A DNA stretch of 64,000 nucleotides from Mycolicibacterium parafortuitum. Its GTDB lineage: Bacteria > Actinomycetota > Actinomycetes > Mycobacteriales > Mycobacteriaceae. Under the pieces are notes generated by a model. That model saw only the letters and a program-made list of their open reading frames with translations. It had not been told where the DNA came from and made no database searches. How positions within the stretch are numbered: the stretch's first letter is position 1; each line of letters begins with the position of its first letter. A program made the position numbers and the translations under genes. The stretch lies in the NCBI RefSeq assembly GCF_010725485.1, contig NZ_AP022598.1, forward strand, positions 4,526,001 through 4,590,000. The letters run 5' to 3'. This document shows, piece after piece, positions 8,515-17,693 of this stretch.

Positions 8515-8823
8515 GTGGAGCACGCCGTATCGGCCGATGTCTTCAGGGCACTTGCCGACCCGACCCGCCGCACCATCCTCGACGAACTGACCGACCGTGA
8601 CGGGCAGACCCTGTTCGAGATCTGTGCGCGCCTGACCACCAAGCACGGCATCAGCTCATCGCGCCAGGCGACCTCGCAGCATCTCGGTGTGCTCGAAGAC
8701 GCCGGGCTGATCCGGAGCCGACGCGAAGGCCGGTACAAGTTCCACTACCTCGACACCGCGCCGCTGCTCGAGATCGCCGACCGCTGGTTGCAGCCCGGTG
8801 CGCAGAAGGAAGGATCGGCATGA
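8515..8823 (+). CDS. ArsR-family winged-helix transcriptional regulator
   Basis: 102 aa from GTG 8515. RALADPTRRTILDEL is the hallmark first helix of ArsR repressors; the recognition helix is in SSRQATSQHLGVLEDAGLI and the wing in SRREGRYKFHYLD. No metal-binding Cys cluster is visible, so it is likely one of the non-metal ArsR regulators commonly paired with VOC or SRPBCC proteins. The frame continues to a TTG at 8497, but the strong promoter predicts transcription starting at the GTG. It overlaps the VOC gene by ATGA. Confidence 0.88.
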   Translation: MEHAVSADVFRALADPTRRTILDELTDRDGQTLFEICARLTTKHGISSSRQATSQHLGVLEDAGLIRSRREGRYKFHYLDTAPLLEIADRWLQPGAQKEGSA

Positions 8824-9209
8824 AAATCAAGTACACCAGCGTGATGGTCGACGACCAGGAGAAGGCGCTGCGGTTCTACACCGACGTCCTCGGATTTCTC
8901 GTCAAACACGACGTTCCGATGGGAGACGCCCGATGGATCACCGTCGTGTCGCCCGAGAACCCGGCCGGCACCGAACTGGTGCTCGAACCCGACGCGCATC
9001 CGGCCGTGCGGCCGTTCAAGGACGCCCTGGTCGCCGACGGCATTCCGTTCACGGCGTTCGTCGTCGGCGACGTGCGCGCGGAGTACGAGCGGCTGCGCGG
9101 CCTCGGCGTCACTTTCACCCAGGAACCCACCGATATGGGCCCGGTGACCACCGCCGTCCTCGACGACACCTGCGGCAACCTGATCCAGATCCAAAGCGCC
9201 ACGCGCTAG
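8820..9209 (+). CDS. VOC-family (glyoxalase/dioxygenase-fold) protein
   Basis: 129 aa with KIKYTSVMVDDQEKALRFYT at the start, a standard VOC beta-alpha-beta unit, then the second half with FVVGDVRAEYERLRGLGV and the end DDTCGNLIQIQ, which supplies a possible metal-binding residue. Proteins of this type include glyoxalases, ring-cleavage dioxygenases and antibiotic-binding proteins; the reaction here is unknown. Co-transcribed with the ArsR gene, which probably controls it. Confidence 0.82.
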   Translation: MKIKYTSVMVDDQEKALRFYTDVLGFLVKHDVPMGDARWITVVSPENPAGTELVLEPDAHPAVRPFKDALVADGIPFTAFVVGDVRAEYERLRGLGVTFTQEPTDMGPVTTAVLDDTCGNLIQIQSATR

Positions 9210-9285
9210 CCGCGCCAGCGACGTGGATTACTGACCGGCATGTGCGCGTTCCTGTCGATGGAAACCCGACTGTCCAGGAGCGAAC

Positions 9286-9606
9286 ATGCCTGAAACCAAG
9301 ATCACCGCCATCTACGACAACCCGCTCGATCCCGCCGCGTTCGAATCGGCCTATGAATCAGAGCAACTGGAAGCGGCCCGTCGCATTCCGGGGCACATCC
9401 GCCTGGAAGCTTCGAAGGTCTGGCCGAAGGAGGATGGGAGCCCGACGCCTGCGTACCGCATGATCGACCTGTACTTCACGGATTACGACGCGGCAAGCGC
9501 GGCCGTGCAGACCCCGGAGGCCGGCGCCTTCTTCGAGGCGCTCGGCCGGCTGTCCACCGGCGGTGTGCGAGTGCTGTTCTCGGAGATCGAGACCACCGCG
9601 GGCTGA
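9286..9606 (+). CDS. EthD-family small protein
   Basis: 106 aa. The pattern of a short ferredoxin-like alpha/beta barrel is visible: ITAIYDNPLDPAAFESAYES at the start and DLYFTDYDAASAAVQTPE in the middle, as in EthD proteins, which help degrade ethers in Rhodococcus and are common next to catabolic genes. Start ATG 9286 follows AGGAGC. It stands 76 bp after the VOC gene on the same strand and could belong to that unit. Confidence 0.75.
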   Translation: MPETKITAIYDNPLDPAAFESAYESEQLEAARRIPGHIRLEASKVWPKEDGSPTPAYRMIDLYFTDYDAASAAVQTPEAGAFFEALGRLSTGGVRVLFSEIETTAG

Positions 9607-9622
9607 AGACACCGCGCGACCG

Positions 9623-10396
9623 TCAGAGGACCTTGGACAGAAATTCCTGCAGTCTGGGGTGTTTCGGGTTGTCGAAGATCTCGGCCGGCGTCCCCTCCTC
9701 GACGATGTGACCGTCTGCCATGAAGATCACCCGGGACGCGACCTCCCGGGCGAATCCCATCTCGTGGGTCACCACCACCATGGTCATCCCGGCAACGGCC
9801 AGCGCGCGTAACACCTCCAGCACATCGCCCACCATCTCCGGGTCGAGCGCGCTGGTGGCCTCGTCGAACAGCATGATCGACGGATTCATCGCCAGCGCCC
9901 TGGCGATCGCGACGCGCTGCTTCTGACCACCCGAGAGTGTCGACGGTTTCACGTCCGCCTTCTCGGCCAGCCCGACCTGCGCGAGCAGGTCGCGTGCCTT
10001 CTTCTCGGCGTCCGCCCTCGTCATCTTCTTGGTGAGCAGCGGTGCGAGGGTGATGTTCTCCAGCACCGTCATGTGCGGGAACAGGTTGAAGTGCTGGAAC
10101 ACCATGCCGATGTGCTGGCGCACCTTGTCGAGGTCGACCTTCGGGTCGGTGAGGTCGAAATCGTCGATGACGACCCTGCCGCCGGTGATGTCCTCCAGCT
10201 TGTTCAAACACCGCAGCAACGTCGACTTCCCCGACCCCGACGGACCGATGACACAGACCACCTCGCCGTGGGTGACGGTGGTGTCGATACCGTCGAGCAC
10301 AACCAGATCACCGAATGATTTCTTCAGACCTTCGATCCGGATCTTCACCGTGCCGGGGGGCTCGGCGGCCACGGCTTCGGGTATCAGTTCACTCAT
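9623..10396 (-). CDS. Polar amino-acid ABC importer ATPase (GlnQ-type)
   Basis: 257 aa from ATG 10396, overlapping the stop of the permease by ATGA. Walker [10 protein letters not shown] near residue 44, Q-loop [13 protein letters not shown], signature [15 protein letters not shown] near 150, Walker [15 protein letters not shown] and H-loop [10 protein letters not shown]. The [12 protein letters not shown] stretch is typical of amino-acid uptake ATPases. It powers the binding-protein/permease fusion encoded just upstream. Confidence 0.93.
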   Translation of the reverse strand: MSELIPEAVAAEPPGTVKIRIEGLKKSFGDLVVLDGIDTTVTHGEVVCVIGPSGSGKSTLLRCLNKLEDITGGRVVIDDFDLTDPKVDLDKVRQHIGMVFQHFNLFPHMTVLENITLAPLLTKKMTRADAEKKARDLLAQVGLAEKADVKPSTLSGGQKQRVAIARALAMNPSIMLFDEATSALDPEMVGDVLEVLRALAVAGMTMVVVTHEMGFAREVASRVIFMADGHIVEEGTPAEIFDNPKHPRLQEFLSKVL

Positions 10397-11871
10397 TTGA
10401 CGAGCCGCCTCTCCAGCCGGTCGGACAGTTTGGTCAGCGCCATGATGACGACGAAGTAGATGACGCCGACGATCAACCACATCTCGAACGCCTTGTAGTT
10501 GCCGGCGATGATGATGCGACCGCTCTGGGTCAACTCGGCGATGCCGAGCACCGACAGGATCGAGGTGTCCTTGAGGGTGATGACGAACTGGTTGATGTAC
10601 GACGGGATCATCGTTCGTACCGCCTGCGGCAGAATGACTTTGCGCATGGTTGGCAGGTAACCGATACCCAGGCTGCGGGCGGCTTCCATCTGCCCCTTGT
10701 CGACCGACAGGATGCCGCCGCGGACGATCTCGGTCATGTAGGCGCCCGCGTTGAGGGACAGCGTGATGATGCCCGCGGTCACCGCCGACATCTGGAACCC
10801 GAACGTCGCCGGAATGCCGAAGTAGATGAAGAACGCCTGCACCAGAAGCGGTGTACCGCGGAAGATGTCGACGAAGGTGGTGCCGATGGCCCGTAGCCAG
10901 ATCGACCGGGACACCCTGGCCAGCCCGAAGATGACACCGAGGATCAGCGCGAAGAAGATCGAGACGACAGTCAGGATGATCGTCATCTTCAAGCCGGCCA
11001 GCAGCATCGGGCTCGTGCTCTTGATCAGACCGAAGAAGGAGTCGTCGCCGGTCGCCGCGTCCTCGCCGAGATAGGTCTGCAGGATCTCGTCGTAGCGGCC
11101 CTGCGCCTTCAGGTTCTCCAGACCGGCGTTGAACTTCTGCAACAGTTCGGCATTGCGGCCCTTGTTGACCGCGAACCCGTATCCGGTCGGATCTTCCTTC
11201 GGTGTCACGGTTTTGAACCCGTTGCCCTGCGCTATGCCGTACAACAGCACCGGGTAGTCCTCGAAGACCGCCACCGAGTTCCCGGTCTTCACCTCGTCGA
11301 ACATCGTCGAGGAGTCGGCGAACGACACGACTTCGAAGCCGTACTGGTCTTTGATCGAGTTCGCGAAATCCGAACCCTGGGTGCCGTTCTTGACCGATAC
11401 CCGCTTACCGCGAAGGTCCTCGTAGGACTTGATGTCCTCGTTGTCTTCGAGCACCGCCATCTGAATACCGGATTCGAAGTACGGTTCGGAGAAGTCGAAG
11501 ACCTTCCTGCGCTCATCGGTGATCGACATACCGGCGATGACGCCATCGACCTGATTGGCCTGTACGGCCTGCAGCGCGGCGTCGAAGCCGAGCGGCTTGA
11601 TGTCGACGTTGAAGCCCTGATCCTCGGCGATCGCCCGGATCAGATCCATGTCGATGCCGACGAAGTCGCCACTGGCATTCTGGAATTCGAACGGCGCAAA
11701 CGTGGTATCGGTGGCGACGGTGTAGGTTTCGCCTTCCGCGGTGGCCGTGGCCGGCAGTGCCAGGGCGGCCCCGAACAGTCCGACGAGGATGGCGGCGATC
11801 AGTATTCGCAGCCTGCCCGTCCGGCACATCGGCGATTGGGGGCTCCGGGCCGACAACCCTTCGGTTCCCAT
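10393..11871 (-). CDS. Amino-acid ABC importer: periplasmic-binding domain fused to permease (GlnP-type)
   Basis: 492 aa in one chain. Residues about 20-45 form a signal/anchor segment ending in [11 protein letters not shown] polar amino-acid binding domain follows ([31 protein letters not shown]) to about residue 270, then an ABC permease domain with [16 protein letters not shown] and the EAA-type loop [12 protein letters not shown] about residue 405. The fusion tethers the binding domain to the membrane complex, as in lactococcal GlnP. ATG 11871 has AGGAGG upstream. Probable substrate: glutamine, glutamate or another polar amino acid. Confidence 0.92.
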   Translation of the reverse strand: MGTEGLSARSPQSPMCRTGRLRILIAAILVGLFGAALALPATATAEGETYTVATDTTFAPFEFQNASGDFVGIDMDLIRAIAEDQGFNVDIKPLGFDAALQAVQANQVDGVIAGMSITDERRKVFDFSEPYFESGIQMAVLEDNEDIKSYEDLRGKRVSVKNGTQGSDFANSIKDQYGFEVVSFADSSTMFDEVKTGNSVAVFEDYPVLLYGIAQGNGFKTVTPKEDPTGYGFAVNKGRNAELLQKFNAGLENLKAQGRYDEILQTYLGEDAATGDDSFFGLIKSTSPMLLAGLKMTIILTVVSIFFALILGVIFGLARVSRSIWLRAIGTTFVDIFRGTPLLVQAFFIYFGIPATFGFQMSAVTAGIITLSLNAGAYMTEIVRGGILSVDKGQMEAARSLGIGYLPTMRKVILPQAVRTMIPSYINQFVITLKDTSILSVLGIAELTQSGRIIIAGNYKAFEMWLIVGVIYFVVIMALTKLSDRLERRLVK

Positions 11872-12159
11872 GTTGGCCTCCTGATCCGTCGGTGTCTGCC
11901 ACGCTAGAACCTATCGCCGCCGTGTGGCCTTCGGGCGATCTCAACCAATCTGCGTGTCGGCGCCGAGATCACCGGCACGATCCAACGGCACGGTTGGCCG
12001 CAGAGCCAGTTTGCCGTGGGCGCGCGGTGAAGGCCGCGAAGAAGCGTTTGCGCAGTATGACAATGCCACGCCCGCGAAGCTCGACCACCGCCACGGATAG
12101 CCCCACCAGCCTGCGACGCCTCCGGCCGGCTCGGCGAACGGCTGTTCTACACTCACGCT
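11872..12159. promoter_or_regulatory. Divergent gap with probable leaderless promoter of the SDR gene
   Basis: No gene was recognised in these 288 bp. On the plus strand TACACT at 12148-12153 sits 6 bp before the GTG start of the SDR gene at 12160, the spacing expected for leaderless transcription in mycobacteria. The promoter of the minus-strand importer must lie near 11880-11930, but no clear boxes were found. Confidence 0.4.
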
Positions 12160-12936
12160 GTGGACGTCAATGGAACAAGCGCAATTGTCACCGGCGGTGC
12201 CTCGGGCATCGGCGCCGCGACCGCCCGACTGCTGGCATCCCAGGGTGCCCGCGTCGTCATCGCCGATCTGCAGGCGGAACGCGGTCAGGAACTCGCACAC
12301 GAGATCGGCGGCGTGTACGTCAGCGTCGACGTGACCGATACCTCCCAGATCGAAGACGCCGTGAACACCGCCGCCGATCTCGGGCCGCTCCGTTCGCTCG
12401 TCAACTCGGCCGGAATCGGTTGGGCGCAGCGCACGATCGGTAAGGACGGCGAGTTCGCCTCGGCGCACAACCTGGACGCGTACAAGAAGGTGCTCGCGAT
12501 CAACCTGGTCGGAACCTTCGACTGCATCCGTCTGGCGGCCACCGCGATGAGCCGGCTCGACCTCACCGAGTCCGGCGAGCGCGGCGCGATCGTCAACATG
12601 ACCAGCGTGGCGGCCTTCGATGGCCAGATCGGCCAGGCCGCGTACTCGTCGTCCAAGGGTGGCGTCGTCGGCCTGACCCTGCCGGTGGCCCGCGATCTCG
12701 CCGCCGTCGGGATCCGCGTGAACACCGTCGCACCGGGCCTGATCGACACACCGATCTACGGCGAAGGACCCGACTCGGAGGCGTTCAAAGCCAAGCTCGG
12801 CGAGTCGGTTCTCTACCCGCGCCGTCTCGGCAAGCCTGAGGAACTGGCTTCGATGGTGGTCGAGCTGATCACCAACTCGTATATGAACGCCGAAGTCGTC
12901 CGCGTCGACGGTGGCATCCGGATGCCCCCCAAGTAA
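12160..12936 (+). CDS. Short-chain dehydrogenase, 3-hydroxyacyl-CoA dehydrogenase type II-like
   Basis: 258 aa from GTG 12160. TGGASGIGAATARLL binds the NAD cofactor, VNSAGIGWAQRT is the structural NNAG equivalent, and MTSVAAFDGQIGQAAYSSSK carries Ser, Tyr and Lys. The long loop with AMSRLDLTESGERGAIVNMT is a feature of the HSD17B10/FabG-like 3-hydroxyacyl-CoA dehydrogenases. Stands alone and is followed by a strong terminator, so it is likely monocistronic. Confidence 0.87.
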   Translation: MDVNGTSAIVTGGASGIGAATARLLASQGARVVIADLQAERGQELAHEIGGVYVSVDVTDTSQIEDAVNTAADLGPLRSLVNSAGIGWAQRTIGKDGEFASAHNLDAYKKVLAINLVGTFDCIRLAATAMSRLDLTESGERGAIVNMTSVAAFDGQIGQAAYSSSKGGVVGLTLPVARDLAAVGIRVNTVAPGLIDTPIYGEGPDSEAFKAKLGESVLYPRRLGKPEELASMVVELITNSYMNAEVVRVDGGIRMPPK

Positions 12937-12949
12937 CAGTCATCCCGCA

Positions 12950-12987
12950 GGCCCGGCCGTCTCTCAGACGGCCGGGCCTTTGCTTTT
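12950..12987 (+). terminator. Rho-independent terminator after the SDR gene
   Basis: A 13-bp perfect GC stem (12950-12962 with 12966-12978) with a CTC loop is followed by TTTGCTTTT. It sits 14 bp after the SDR stop and would also lie downstream of the minus-strand small secreted gene, so it may end both units. Confidence 0.85.
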
Positions 12988-13034
12988 CGGGCCAGTCACG
13001 ACGTCCGGGTGTGATCCTGCAGGCCGTCCGACCG

Positions 13035-13313
13035 TCAGGAGTCGGACGGGCAGTCGATCGACACCGTTGCGACGGGCTTCGTCGCCGAGTTGACCCCGGA
13101 CACGGTGCACATCCCCAGTGGCAGGTTCGCCGGTTCGCCGTCCACCCAATTGAACTGGACGTCGTAGCCCTCGTGGGCAAGGTTCTCAATCGTCTGGGCG
13201 GGCGAAACGACGGCCTGCGGCGCGGGGTCGGCGTGGGCGAACGGAGCAAAGGCCAGCATGGCGGCCGGTCCCGCCATCGACATTGCGGTGATGATCCCTC
13301 GGGTGCGCGTCAT
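13035..13313 (-). CDS. Small secreted protein, unknown function
   Basis: 92 aa from ATG 13313 with GAGAGGA upstream. The first 29 residues form a signal peptide with a hydrophobic core (MSMAGPAAMLAFAPFA) and a signal-peptidase site near AHA-DP. The mature part (ENLAHEGYDVQFNWVDGE, then LGMCTVSGV and SIDCPSDS) has two Cys that may pair. Many mycobacteria encode such short exported proteins with an N-terminal helix and one disulfide; function unknown. Alone between two plus-strand units. Confidence 0.75.
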   Translation of the reverse strand: MTRTRGIITAMSMAGPAAMLAFAPFAHADPAPQAVVSPAQTIENLAHEGYDVQFNWVDGEPANLPLGMCTVSGVNSATKPVATVSIDCPSDS

Positions 13314-13545
13314 GGCGGTCCTCTCGCTCGGCCAGGTGACCGTTTCGACGGTATCGCCGAGCGCCGGCGGATTCGCTTCGCGATCTCTGCAGATTCGCTG
13401 TGACCTTCCTGGGCGAGCGGTGACATACCCCGGCAGCGACGGTGTTCTGGTCACCCTGAGCGCAAAGGTGGTCCACTCCGGGGCGGTGCCGGTCTACTTG
13501 TGCCGATCCGTGCTCGTCGGCATAACTTCCCGGAGGCCCTTTTTC

Positions 13546-14505
13546 ATGTTCCGCCACCTCGTGCGCACCGCCCTGACACTCGCTGTCCTCGGTACGGCCG
13601 TCGCCTGCGGTAGCGGAGACGACGGTTCCGGCGGCTACACGCTGCGCATCGGTGCCACCTCACCGACCGGCACCCCGGCCGGCTCGCTCGGATGGGGTGA
13701 CAAGCAAGGCATCCTCGCCGACGAACTCAAGAAGGCCGGAGTCGACAAGATCGAGTACTCGTTCTTCCAGTCCGGTAGTGACGTCGCATCGGCCCTGATC
13801 GCGGGCGCCGTCGACGTCGCGGCAATCGGCGACAACCCCGGCCTGCGCACACGCAGCAAGAATCCCGACGTGGTCCTGCTCAGCCTCGACTCGATCAACG
13901 GTGACGCGTGGCTGGTAGGCGCCAAAGGGGGACCGACGGACATCCAGGGGCTGGTCGGCAAATCGGTGACCGCACCGCAGGGCACCATCCGCGACAGGGC
14001 GGCCAGGCAGCTCATCGACGCTGCCGGACTGGCCGGCAAGATCCAGGTGCGCGATGTCCCGACCCCCGAATCGATCGCCGGCCTCAGCTCCGGCCAGATC
14101 GACGCCACGGTCGTGACCGGGGCCAGTGCGATCGAGTTGGCGCACAAGGGCTTCCCCATCATCGACAGCCTGGGCCGACACGGCATGGGCAGTACAGGCA
14201 CCAACATCGCGCTGACCCCCTTCCTCGACGAGCACCCCGGATTCGCCGATGCATGGCGCTCGGCGGTCACCGCCGTCAACCGGGACATCCAGGACAACTT
14301 CGACGCGTACGCCCAGTGGGTCGCCCAAACCGACGGCACCGAGCTCGAATTCGTCAAGGAATCCACCCGGCCCGACGAGTTCAACACCGAACCGTTCCCG
14401 ACCGAAGGAGTCGACCAGCTGCAGGCCGCCTACGATTTCCTGGCGGCCGACGGGTCCCTGGAGAATTCGTTCGACGTGCGCGAGTGGGCCGGAGCCACGT
14501 CGTGA
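13546..14505 (+). CDS. ABC importer substrate-binding lipoprotein (SsuA/NMT1/TauA type)
   Basis: 319 aa from ATG 13546 with CGGAGG upstream. The lipobox is in LGTAVACGSG (residue about 24), so it is a lipoprotein. YTLRIGATSPTGTP starts the binding domain, GAVDVAAIGDNPGL and SSGQIDATVVTGA are usual SsuA-like substrate-pocket segments. The family binds alkanesulfonates, taurine, nitrate or thiamine precursors; no residues decide between them. First gene of a five-gene operon whose last two genes are redox proteins. Confidence 0.87.
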   Translation: MFRHLVRTALTLAVLGTAVACGSGDDGSGGYTLRIGATSPTGTPAGSLGWGDKQGILADELKKAGVDKIEYSFFQSGSDVASALIAGAVDVAAIGDNPGLRTRSKNPDVVLLSLDSINGDAWLVGAKGGPTDIQGLVGKSVTAPQGTIRDRAARQLIDAAGLAGKIQVRDVPTPESIAGLSSGQIDATVVTGASAIELAHKGFPIIDSLGRHGMGSTGTNIALTPFLDEHPGFADAWRSAVTAVNRDIQDNFDAYAQWVAQTDGTELEFVKESTRPDEFNTEPFPTEGVDQLQAAYDFLAADGSLENSFDVREWAGATS

Positions 14506-15374
14506 CCGCGATCGCCGCGCAGCGACGTCCCGTGGCCCCCGCCGCCCCGGAGCTCGTCGACGTCGTCGCCAAAAGCGGCCGCAGCCGCGGACTCTGGGCC
14601 CGGATCCCGCGCCCGGTGCGCCGCATGGTCAGCCCGGTGCTGATCCTGGCCGCGTGGGGCATCGGCTCGGCCACCGGGTTGCTCAACGAGGACCTGTTCC
14701 CGCCGCCGTCGGACGTGGCGGTCACCGCGTGGCGTCTGCTGACCGACGGTCAGCTGGCGCTGCACGTGGGTACCTCGACCGCCCGGGTGTTGATCGGCAC
14801 CGTCCTGGGGATCACGCTGGGCGTGGTGCTGGCGGTCCTCGCCGGGTTGACCCGCACCGGTGAGGACCTCCTGGATTGGAGCATGCAGATCCTCAAGGCC
14901 GTCCCGAACTTCGCGCTGACCCCGCTGCTCATCATCTGGATGGGTATCGGCGAGGGACCCAAGATCGTGCTGATCACCCTCGGCGTCGCGATCGCGATCT
15001 ACATCAACACCTATTCCGGCATCCGCGGTGTGGACCAGCAGCTGGTGGAGATGGCGCAGACATTGGAGGCGCGGCGCTTTACGCTGATCACCCAGGTGAT
15101 CCTGCCCGGCGCGATGCCGAACTTCCTGATCGGCCTGCGCCTCGGACTGTCCAGCGCGTGGCTGAGCCTGATCTTCGCCGAGATGATCAACACCACCGAG
15201 GGAATCGGATTCCTGATGTCCCGCGCCCAGACCAATCTGCAGTTCGACGTCTCGCTGCTGGTGATCGTCATCTACGCGGTGCTCGGGCTCGCCTCCTATG
15301 CGTTGGTCCGGCTGCTGGAGCGGGTTCTGCTGTCGTGGCGCAACGGTTTTGCCGGATTCGAGGCAACGGTATGA
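14502..15374 (+). CDS. ABC importer permease (SsuC/TauC type)
   Basis: 290 aa from GTG 14502, overlapping the previous stop (GTGA). About six membrane segments, starting at MVSPVLILAAWGIGSATG. The EAA loop is present as LVEMAQTLEARRFTLITQVI followed by LPGAMPNFLIGLRLGLSSAW, diagnostic of the SsuC/TauC permeases. Partner of the lipoprotein and ATPase on either side. Confidence 0.9.
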   Translation: MTAIAAQRRPVAPAAPELVDVVAKSGRSRGLWARIPRPVRRMVSPVLILAAWGIGSATGLLNEDLFPPPSDVAVTAWRLLTDGQLALHVGTSTARVLIGTVLGITLGVVLAVLAGLTRTGEDLLDWSMQILKAVPNFALTPLLIIWMGIGEGPKIVLITLGVAIAIYINTYSGIRGVDQQLVEMAQTLEARRFTLITQVILPGAMPNFLIGLRLGLSSAWLSLIFAEMINTTEGIGFLMSRAQTNLQFDVSLLVIVIYAVLGLASYALVRLLERVLLSWRNGFAGFEATV

Positions 15375-16108
15375 GTGCCGCGGTGGTCTCGGTCCGCGGC
15401 CTGCGTCGCTCGTTCGGCGCCCAGCAGGTCCTCGACGATCTCGACCTGCACATCGCCGACGGCGAGTTCGTCGCGATGCTGGGCCGTTCCGGTTCCGGCA
15501 AGAGCACGCTGCTGCGCATCCTCGCCGGTCTCGACGGCCAGGCCGAGGGGTCGGTGATCGTGCCGCGCTCGCGTGCGGTCGTCTTCCAGAATCCACGCCT
15601 GTTGCCCTGGCGCCGCGCGCTGGCCAACGTCACGTTCGCGCTGCCCGACGGCGGGCCGGATGCCCCGGGCCGGGCCGCCCGCGGGCAGGCGGCGCTCGAG
15701 GAGGTCGGGCTCGCCGACAAGGCCCGCGCGTGGCCGCTGTCGCTGTCAGGCGGTGAGGCCCAACGTGTTTCGCTGGCCCGTGCGCTGGTGCGCGAACCCG
15801 ACCTGTTGTTGCTGGATGAGCCGTTCGGGGCGCTCGACGCGTTGACCCGGCTCAAGATGTATCGCCTGCTCCACGATCTGTGGTCGCGCAGGCATATGGC
15901 GGTCCTGCACGTCACCCACGACGTCGACGAGGCAATCCTGCTCGCCGACCGGGTGGTAGTGCTGTCCGACGGCAAGGTGTCGCTGAACCGCGACGTCGAT
16001 CTACCGTTCCCGCGCAGCCGCGGCGACGACGGATTCGACGAGCTGCGCCGCATTCTGCTGGCCGAACTGGGGGTGCAGGAGGAGGTCGGGCATGACCGGA
16101 GCCGGTGA
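15371..16108 (+). CDS. ABC importer ATPase (SsuB/TauB type)
   Basis: 245 aa from ATG 15371 (ATGA overlap). Walker A GRSGSGKST near residue 39, Q-loop VFQNPRLLPWRRALANV, signature LSGGEAQRVSLARAL, Walker B DLLLLDEPFGALDALTR, H-loop HVTHDVDEAILLADR. The RLLPW Q-loop and the EPFGALDALTR block are typical of the sulfonate/nitrate/taurine importer ATPases. Its last 17 bp overlap the flavoprotein gene. Confidence 0.92.
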   Translation: MSAAVVSVRGLRRSFGAQQVLDDLDLHIADGEFVAMLGRSGSGKSTLLRILAGLDGQAEGSVIVPRSRAVVFQNPRLLPWRRALANVTFALPDGGPDAPGRAARGQAALEEVGLADKARAWPLSLSGGEAQRVSLARALVREPDLLLLDEPFGALDALTRLKMYRLLHDLWSRRHMAVLHVTHDVDEAILLADRVVVLSDGKVSLNRDVDLPFPRSRGDDGFDELRRILLAELGVQEEVGHDRSR

Positions 16109-17693
16109 CGTCGACACACAGCACACAGACGTCCTGGTGCTCGGCGGCGGCCCGGCAGCCACCTGGGCCGCGATCGCGGCCGCCGAGACGGGCAGCCGGG
16201 TCACGTTGGTGGACAAAGGTTATTGCGGCACCAGCGGGGCCACCGCCGCCGGCGGCAACAACCTGTGGTTGATCCCACCCGGCCGGCGCCGCGACGAGTC
16301 GATGCGCGAGCGAGAGGCCGCCGCAGGCGGTCTGACCGACGCCGACTGGATGGCGCGGGTGCTGTCCGCGTCATGGGATCGCGTCGAACAGCTCGCGTCG
16401 TGGGGATATCCATTCCCGGTCGATGACGACGGGCGCCAGCTACGCAGCAGCCTGCAGGGCCCTGAGTACATGCGCCGGATGCGCCGCAAGGCCCACCGCA
16501 GCGGGGTACGGATTCTCGACCACCACCCGGCCACCGCGCTGACCACCGACGGCGACGGAGTCGTCAACGGCGCCACCGGGATCGCCCGTCAGGACGGCGG
16601 GCGGCCGTGGCGCATCGCGGCGGGCGCGGTGGTTCTCGCCACCGGTGGCACCGCGTTCCTGTCCGGGTCGTTCGGCACCAACGTCGACACCGGTGACGGG
16701 CTCCTGATGGCCGCCGAGGTCGGAGCTCACCTGTCCGGCATGGAGTTCAGCACCGCCTACGCGTTGGCGCCGGAATGGGGCACCCATACCAAGGGCCGCA
16801 TGCTGCAGTGGGCCAGTTTCTACGACGAGCAGGGCCGGCCGTTTCCGACCGAGCGCGGGCTGGCCGGACGCCAGGACGCGCAACGGGCCCTGGCTCAGGG
16901 CAAACGGGTGTTCGCGCGGCTGGATCGCGCCCCCGAGCACATCCGGCAGACGATGCGCGACGCGCAGCCGAACTACTTCCTGCCGCTGGACAAGGCGGGC
17001 ATCGACCCGTTCGTGACGGCCTATCCGCTGCGGATGGTCTACGAGGGCTCAGTGCGCGGCACCGGCGGTCTGCGGCTCACCGGCGCCGACTGCGCCACCA
17101 CCGTGCCCGGGTTGTTCGCCGCCGGCGACGCGGCCACCCGCGAGCTGATCACCGGGGCGATCAGCGGCGGCGGCAGCCACAACGGCTCGTGGGCCATCGC
17201 GTCCGGTTCCTTGGCCGGGCGTGGCGCCGCCGAGTACAGCCGGCGCCGGGAGACCGGCGGTGAGCTCGTCGAGCACGACCGACTCGGCCTGCGACCCGGA
17301 CCCCACGGCGCTCCGACCGTCGACGAGGTGGTCCGCACCGCGCAGGACCACATCCTGCCGCCGAACCGCAGCCACCGGAAATCCGGCGACCGGCTCACCG
17401 AGTCCGCGGCGGCGCTGGAGGCGCTGTGGAGGGACATCTCGGCCGGGCTCGCCCCGGTGCCGCCGCGGGATGCATACAAACCGCGACAGGCCGTCGCGCT
17501 GGTCGCCGCGGCCCGGTGGATCACCGCGGCCTCGCTGACACGCACCGAGACCCGGGGCATTCACCGTCGCGAGGACCTACCCGACCAAGACGACAGGCTT
17601 ACCCACCGCATCCTGGTTGGCGGCCTCGACGACCTCTGGACTTCCCCGGACCCTGTACTGCCCCAACTGATCTCCTCGGAGGCGGTGGCGTGA
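16092..17693 (+). CDS. FAD-dependent oxidoreductase (fumarate-reductase / AprA-like flavoprotein)
   Basis: 533 aa from ATG 16092. The FAD loop VLVLGGGPAATWAAIAAAE opens the protein, with the second dinucleotide segment AAGAVVLATGGTAFL near residue 185 and the flavin-binding end VPGLFAAGDAATRELITGAI near 345 followed by SGGGSHNG. This is the layout of succinate dehydrogenase/fumarate reductase flavoproteins and of APS reductase alpha (AprA). A short ferredoxin is translationally coupled downstream, the AprA/AprB order, and a sulfonate-type importer is upstream. Oxidation or release of sulfur from an imported compound is inferred only from this setting. Confidence 0.8.
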   Translation: MTGAGDVDTQHTDVLVLGGGPAATWAAIAAAETGSRVTLVDKGYCGTSGATAAGGNNLWLIPPGRRRDESMREREAAAGGLTDADWMARVLSASWDRVEQLASWGYPFPVDDDGRQLRSSLQGPEYMRRMRRKAHRSGVRILDHHPATALTTDGDGVVNGATGIARQDGGRPWRIAAGAVVLATGGTAFLSGSFGTNVDTGDGLLMAAEVGAHLSGMEFSTAYALAPEWGTHTKGRMLQWASFYDEQGRPFPTERGLAGRQDAQRALAQGKRVFARLDRAPEHIRQTMRDAQPNYFLPLDKAGIDPFVTAYPLRMVYEGSVRGTGGLRLTGADCATTVPGLFAAGDAATRELITGAISGGGSHNGSWAIASGSLAGRGAAEYSRRRETGGELVEHDRLGLRPGPHGAPTVDEVVRTAQDHILPPNRSHRKSGDRLTESAAALEALWRDISAGLAPVPPRDAYKPRQAVALVAAARWITAASLTRTETRGIHRREDLPDQDDRLTHRILVGGLDDLWTSPDPVLPQLISSEAVA

